A stretch of 13,504 bases of DNA from HGM13006 sp964518645 (GTDB taxonomy: Bacteria > Bacillota > Clostridia > Oscillospirales > Oscillospiraceae), in NCBI GenBank assembly GCA_964518645.1, contig CAZFGL010000057.1:1-13504 (forward strand). Direction: 5' to 3'. Of this stretch, positions 12,428-13,504 are shown piece by piece. The translations under genes were made by a program, and so were the position numbers. The notes under the pieces are model-generated. The model was not told the DNA's origin. It worked only from the letters and a program-made list of their open reading frames with translations, and did not search any database. Numbering within the stretch: the first letter of the stretch is position 1; each line of letters starts with the position of its first letter.

Positions 12428-12961
12428 ATGACAAATGTGAGAAAAATGGTGGCCTCGGCCCTGTGTCTGGCCCTGTGTCTGGTACTGCCGCTGCTGACGG
12501 GACAGATCCCGGAGATCGGAAATGCACTGTGTCCCATGCATCTGCCGGTGCTGCTGTGCGGTTTTATCTGCTCCTGGCCCTGGGGTATGGCGGTGGGCTT
12601 TGTGGCCCCTCTGCTTCGTTCCGTGATTTTCGGTATGCCCCCCATGTTTCCAACAGGGGTCAGCATGGCCTTTGAACTGGGGGCTTACGGACTGATCTCC
12701 GGGCTGGTGTACCGGAAGCTTCCCCGGCGGCCATGGTCTGTGTACGCTGCGCTGGTGGCGGCCATGGTGGGGGGCAGACTGGTCTGGGGGGCTGTCCGGT
12801 TTATACTGGCGGGGCTGACTGCCGGAGAATTCCCCTTCTCCGTATTTCTGGCCGGTGCAGTGACCACCGCCATTCCCGGAATCCTGGTGCAGCTGGTGCT
12901 GATCCCGGTGCTGGTGATAACCTTACAGAAAGCGAGGGTGTTCGTACCGGAAAAACCGTGA
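12428..12961 (+). CDS. ECF transporter S component (substrate-binding membrane subunit)
   Basis: 177 residues with about five or six hydrophobic helices, the normal size of an ECF S component. The block GNALCPMHLPVLLCGFICSW, VGFVAPLLRSVIFGMPPMF and SMAFELGAYGLISGLVY is typical of a Clostridia S-component family in the ECF_trnsprt group. It would capture a vitamin or similar scarce compound and work with EcfT and the EcfA ATPases encoded elsewhere. The ATG at 12428 follows GAGGAAGGA with 8-nt spacing; a nearer ATG (12419) reads into a stop. Expression is probably set by the structured leader and terminator just upstream. The substrate cannot be told from the sequence; a folate-, pantothenate- or thiamine-related compound is possible. 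Confidence 0.85.
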   Translation: MTNVRKMVASALCLALCLVLPLLTGQIPEIGNALCPMHLPVLLCGFICSWPWGMAVGFVAPLLRSVIFGMPPMFPTGVSMAFELGAYGLISGLVYRKLPRRPWSVYAALVAAMVGGRLVWGAVRFILAGLTAGEFPFSVFLAGAVTTAIPGILVQLVLIPVLVITLQKARVFVPEKP

Positions 12962-12993
12962 TTTTTCGAAAAAATGTGGAGAAAAAGTGAAAA

Positions 12994-13007
12994 ATATTGA
13001 TTAATAT
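12994..13007. promoter_or_regulatory. AT-rich inverted repeat upstream of the gap promoter
   Basis: ATATT-GATT-AATAT, perfect 5-bp arms, ending 13 bp before the -35 box. It may be a regulator site or an UP-like element; the AT content makes chance plausible. Confidence 0.3.
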
Positions 13008-13020
13008 CCCGGAAGAATGA

Positions 13021-13049
13021 TTGACAACCACACACCTTCATGTTATATT
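13021..13049 (+). promoter_or_regulatory. Promoter of gap
   Basis: Perfect -35 TTGACA (13021-13026), 17-bp spacer, -10 TATATT (13044-13049). Predicted start near 13056, leaving a long leader of about 125 nt in which I see only a small GGAAA-G-TTTCC dyad (13141-13151) and no terminator. The rest of the 219-bp gap from 12962 holds nothing further that I can name. Confidence 0.8.
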
Positions 13050-13180
13050 AAAGACGCAACAAACGTATGGAACAAGTGGTATGTTTTAAGACAACCTGTT
13101 TCTCCGTATGGATGGGGCAATTATGCATAGACTGTAATTTGGAAAGTTTCCGTTTGCGAAGAATAATGGAGGTAAGTGTT

Positions 13181-13504
13181 ATGGCAATCAAAGTAGGTAT
13201 TAATGGTTTTGGACGTATCGGCCGCATGGTTTTCCGTGCAAGCGTCAATTTCCCTGAGATCGAGATCGTGGGTATCAACGACCTGTGTACGCCCGACTAT
13301 CTGGCATATATGCTCAAGTATGACACCATGCATGGTCATTTTCAGGGCACCGTTTCCCATACGGAAAAGGGCATCGTGGTGAACGGCAAGGAGATCCCCG
13401 TGTTTGCAGAGCGGGATCCCGCAAACCTGCCCTGGGCAGAGGTCGGCGCTGACTATGTGGTTGAGTCCACCGGTCTGTTCCTGACCAAGGAGAAGGCACA
13501 GGGG
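13181..13504 (+). CDS. gap: Glyceraldehyde-3-phosphate dehydrogenase, type I, N-terminal part (3' end outside window)
   Basis: The first 108 residues of an enzyme usually ~335 long; the frame is open to the right edge. It converts glyceraldehyde 3-phosphate to 1,3-bisphosphoglycerate with NAD+ in glycolysis. The start MAIKVGINGFGRIGRMVFRA is the classic GAPDH dinucleotide-binding motif. Further matches are INDL at the end of the second strand, the YMLKYDTMHGHFQGTV segment, and ADYVVESTGLFLTKEKA at the end. The catalytic Cys (SCTTN) lies beyond the window. GGAGG at 13168-13172, 8 nt before the ATG, fixes the start. It has its own strong promoter and a long leader. Confidence 0.97.
   Translation, partial: MAIKVGINGFGRIGRMVFRASVNFPEIEIVGINDLCTPDYLAYMLKYDTMHGHFQGTVSHTEKGIVVNGKEIPVFAERDPANLPWAEVGADYVVESTGLFLTKEKAQG

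Noticed and set aside
12962..12977. ATTTTTCG-AAAAAAT after the ECF gene as a terminator
   Set aside because: The stem is A-T only with a two-base centre, too weak to be called.

Overview
The window looks like a chromosomal segment of a Gram-positive anaerobe of the Bacillota (class Clostridia, probably Oscillospiraceae/Ruminococcaceae-like). This rests on purine-rich Shine-Dalgarno sites, TTGACA/TATAAT promoters, moderately high GC, and families common there (BrnQ, BlaI/MecI-type repressor, DUF3842, ECF S component). Genus and species cannot be read from the sequence alone.

Layout. (1) 1-2120, plus strand: the 3' part of cysS, overlapped by a stand-alone Old-Yellow-Enzyme flavoprotein with a C-terminal Cys cluster, overlapped in turn by a small unknown protein; a bidirectional terminator follows. 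(2) 2159-4552: a LysR regulator divergent from a BrnQ-type branched-chain amino acid carrier, with interlocking back-to-back promoters. (3) 4605-10609, minus strand: a seven-gene operon-like block behind a consensus promoter. In transcription order it encodes a one-TM protein with a RanBP2-like zinc finger, a zinc-ribbon/TM/acidic-tail protein, two paralogous vWA proteins, a PP2C phosphatase, a Ser/Thr-type kinase and a protein with nine zinc ribbons. (4) 10849-11259, plus strand: a second TM/RanBP2-finger protein, divergent from the operon. (5) 11345-12961, plus strand: a BlaI/MecI-family repressor with a palindrome over its promoter, a DUF3842 protein, and an ECF S component behind a structured leader with an intrinsic terminator. 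(6) 13181-13504: the start of a type I gap gene.

The centrepiece is region 3-4. A kinase and a PP2C phosphatase, overlapping by 8 bp, form a reversible protein-phosphorylation pair. The vWA proteins could be metal-dependent scaffolds or targets, and four proteins carry zinc fingers or ribbons, three of them with a membrane anchor. The parts resemble the TerY-P triad (vWA + PP2C + kinase) and the PpkA/PppA module of type VI secretion. However, no Ter, T6SS or FHA protein is nearby, and the vWA domains look like a different subgroup. I regard this as the best candidate for an under-described system; its stimulus and output are unknown.

Starts were revised where a Shine-Dalgarno or domain boundary argued for it: LysR (3046), brnQ (3170, GTG), kinase (6967, GTG), PP2C (7916), zinc-ribbon/TM protein (10241), BlaI-like (11345), DUF3842 (11847, GTG) and the small unknown gene (1728). 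No tRNA, rRNA, IS element or CRISPR array was seen. The non-coding stretches, all under 300 bp, hold the promoters, hairpins and leader described below.
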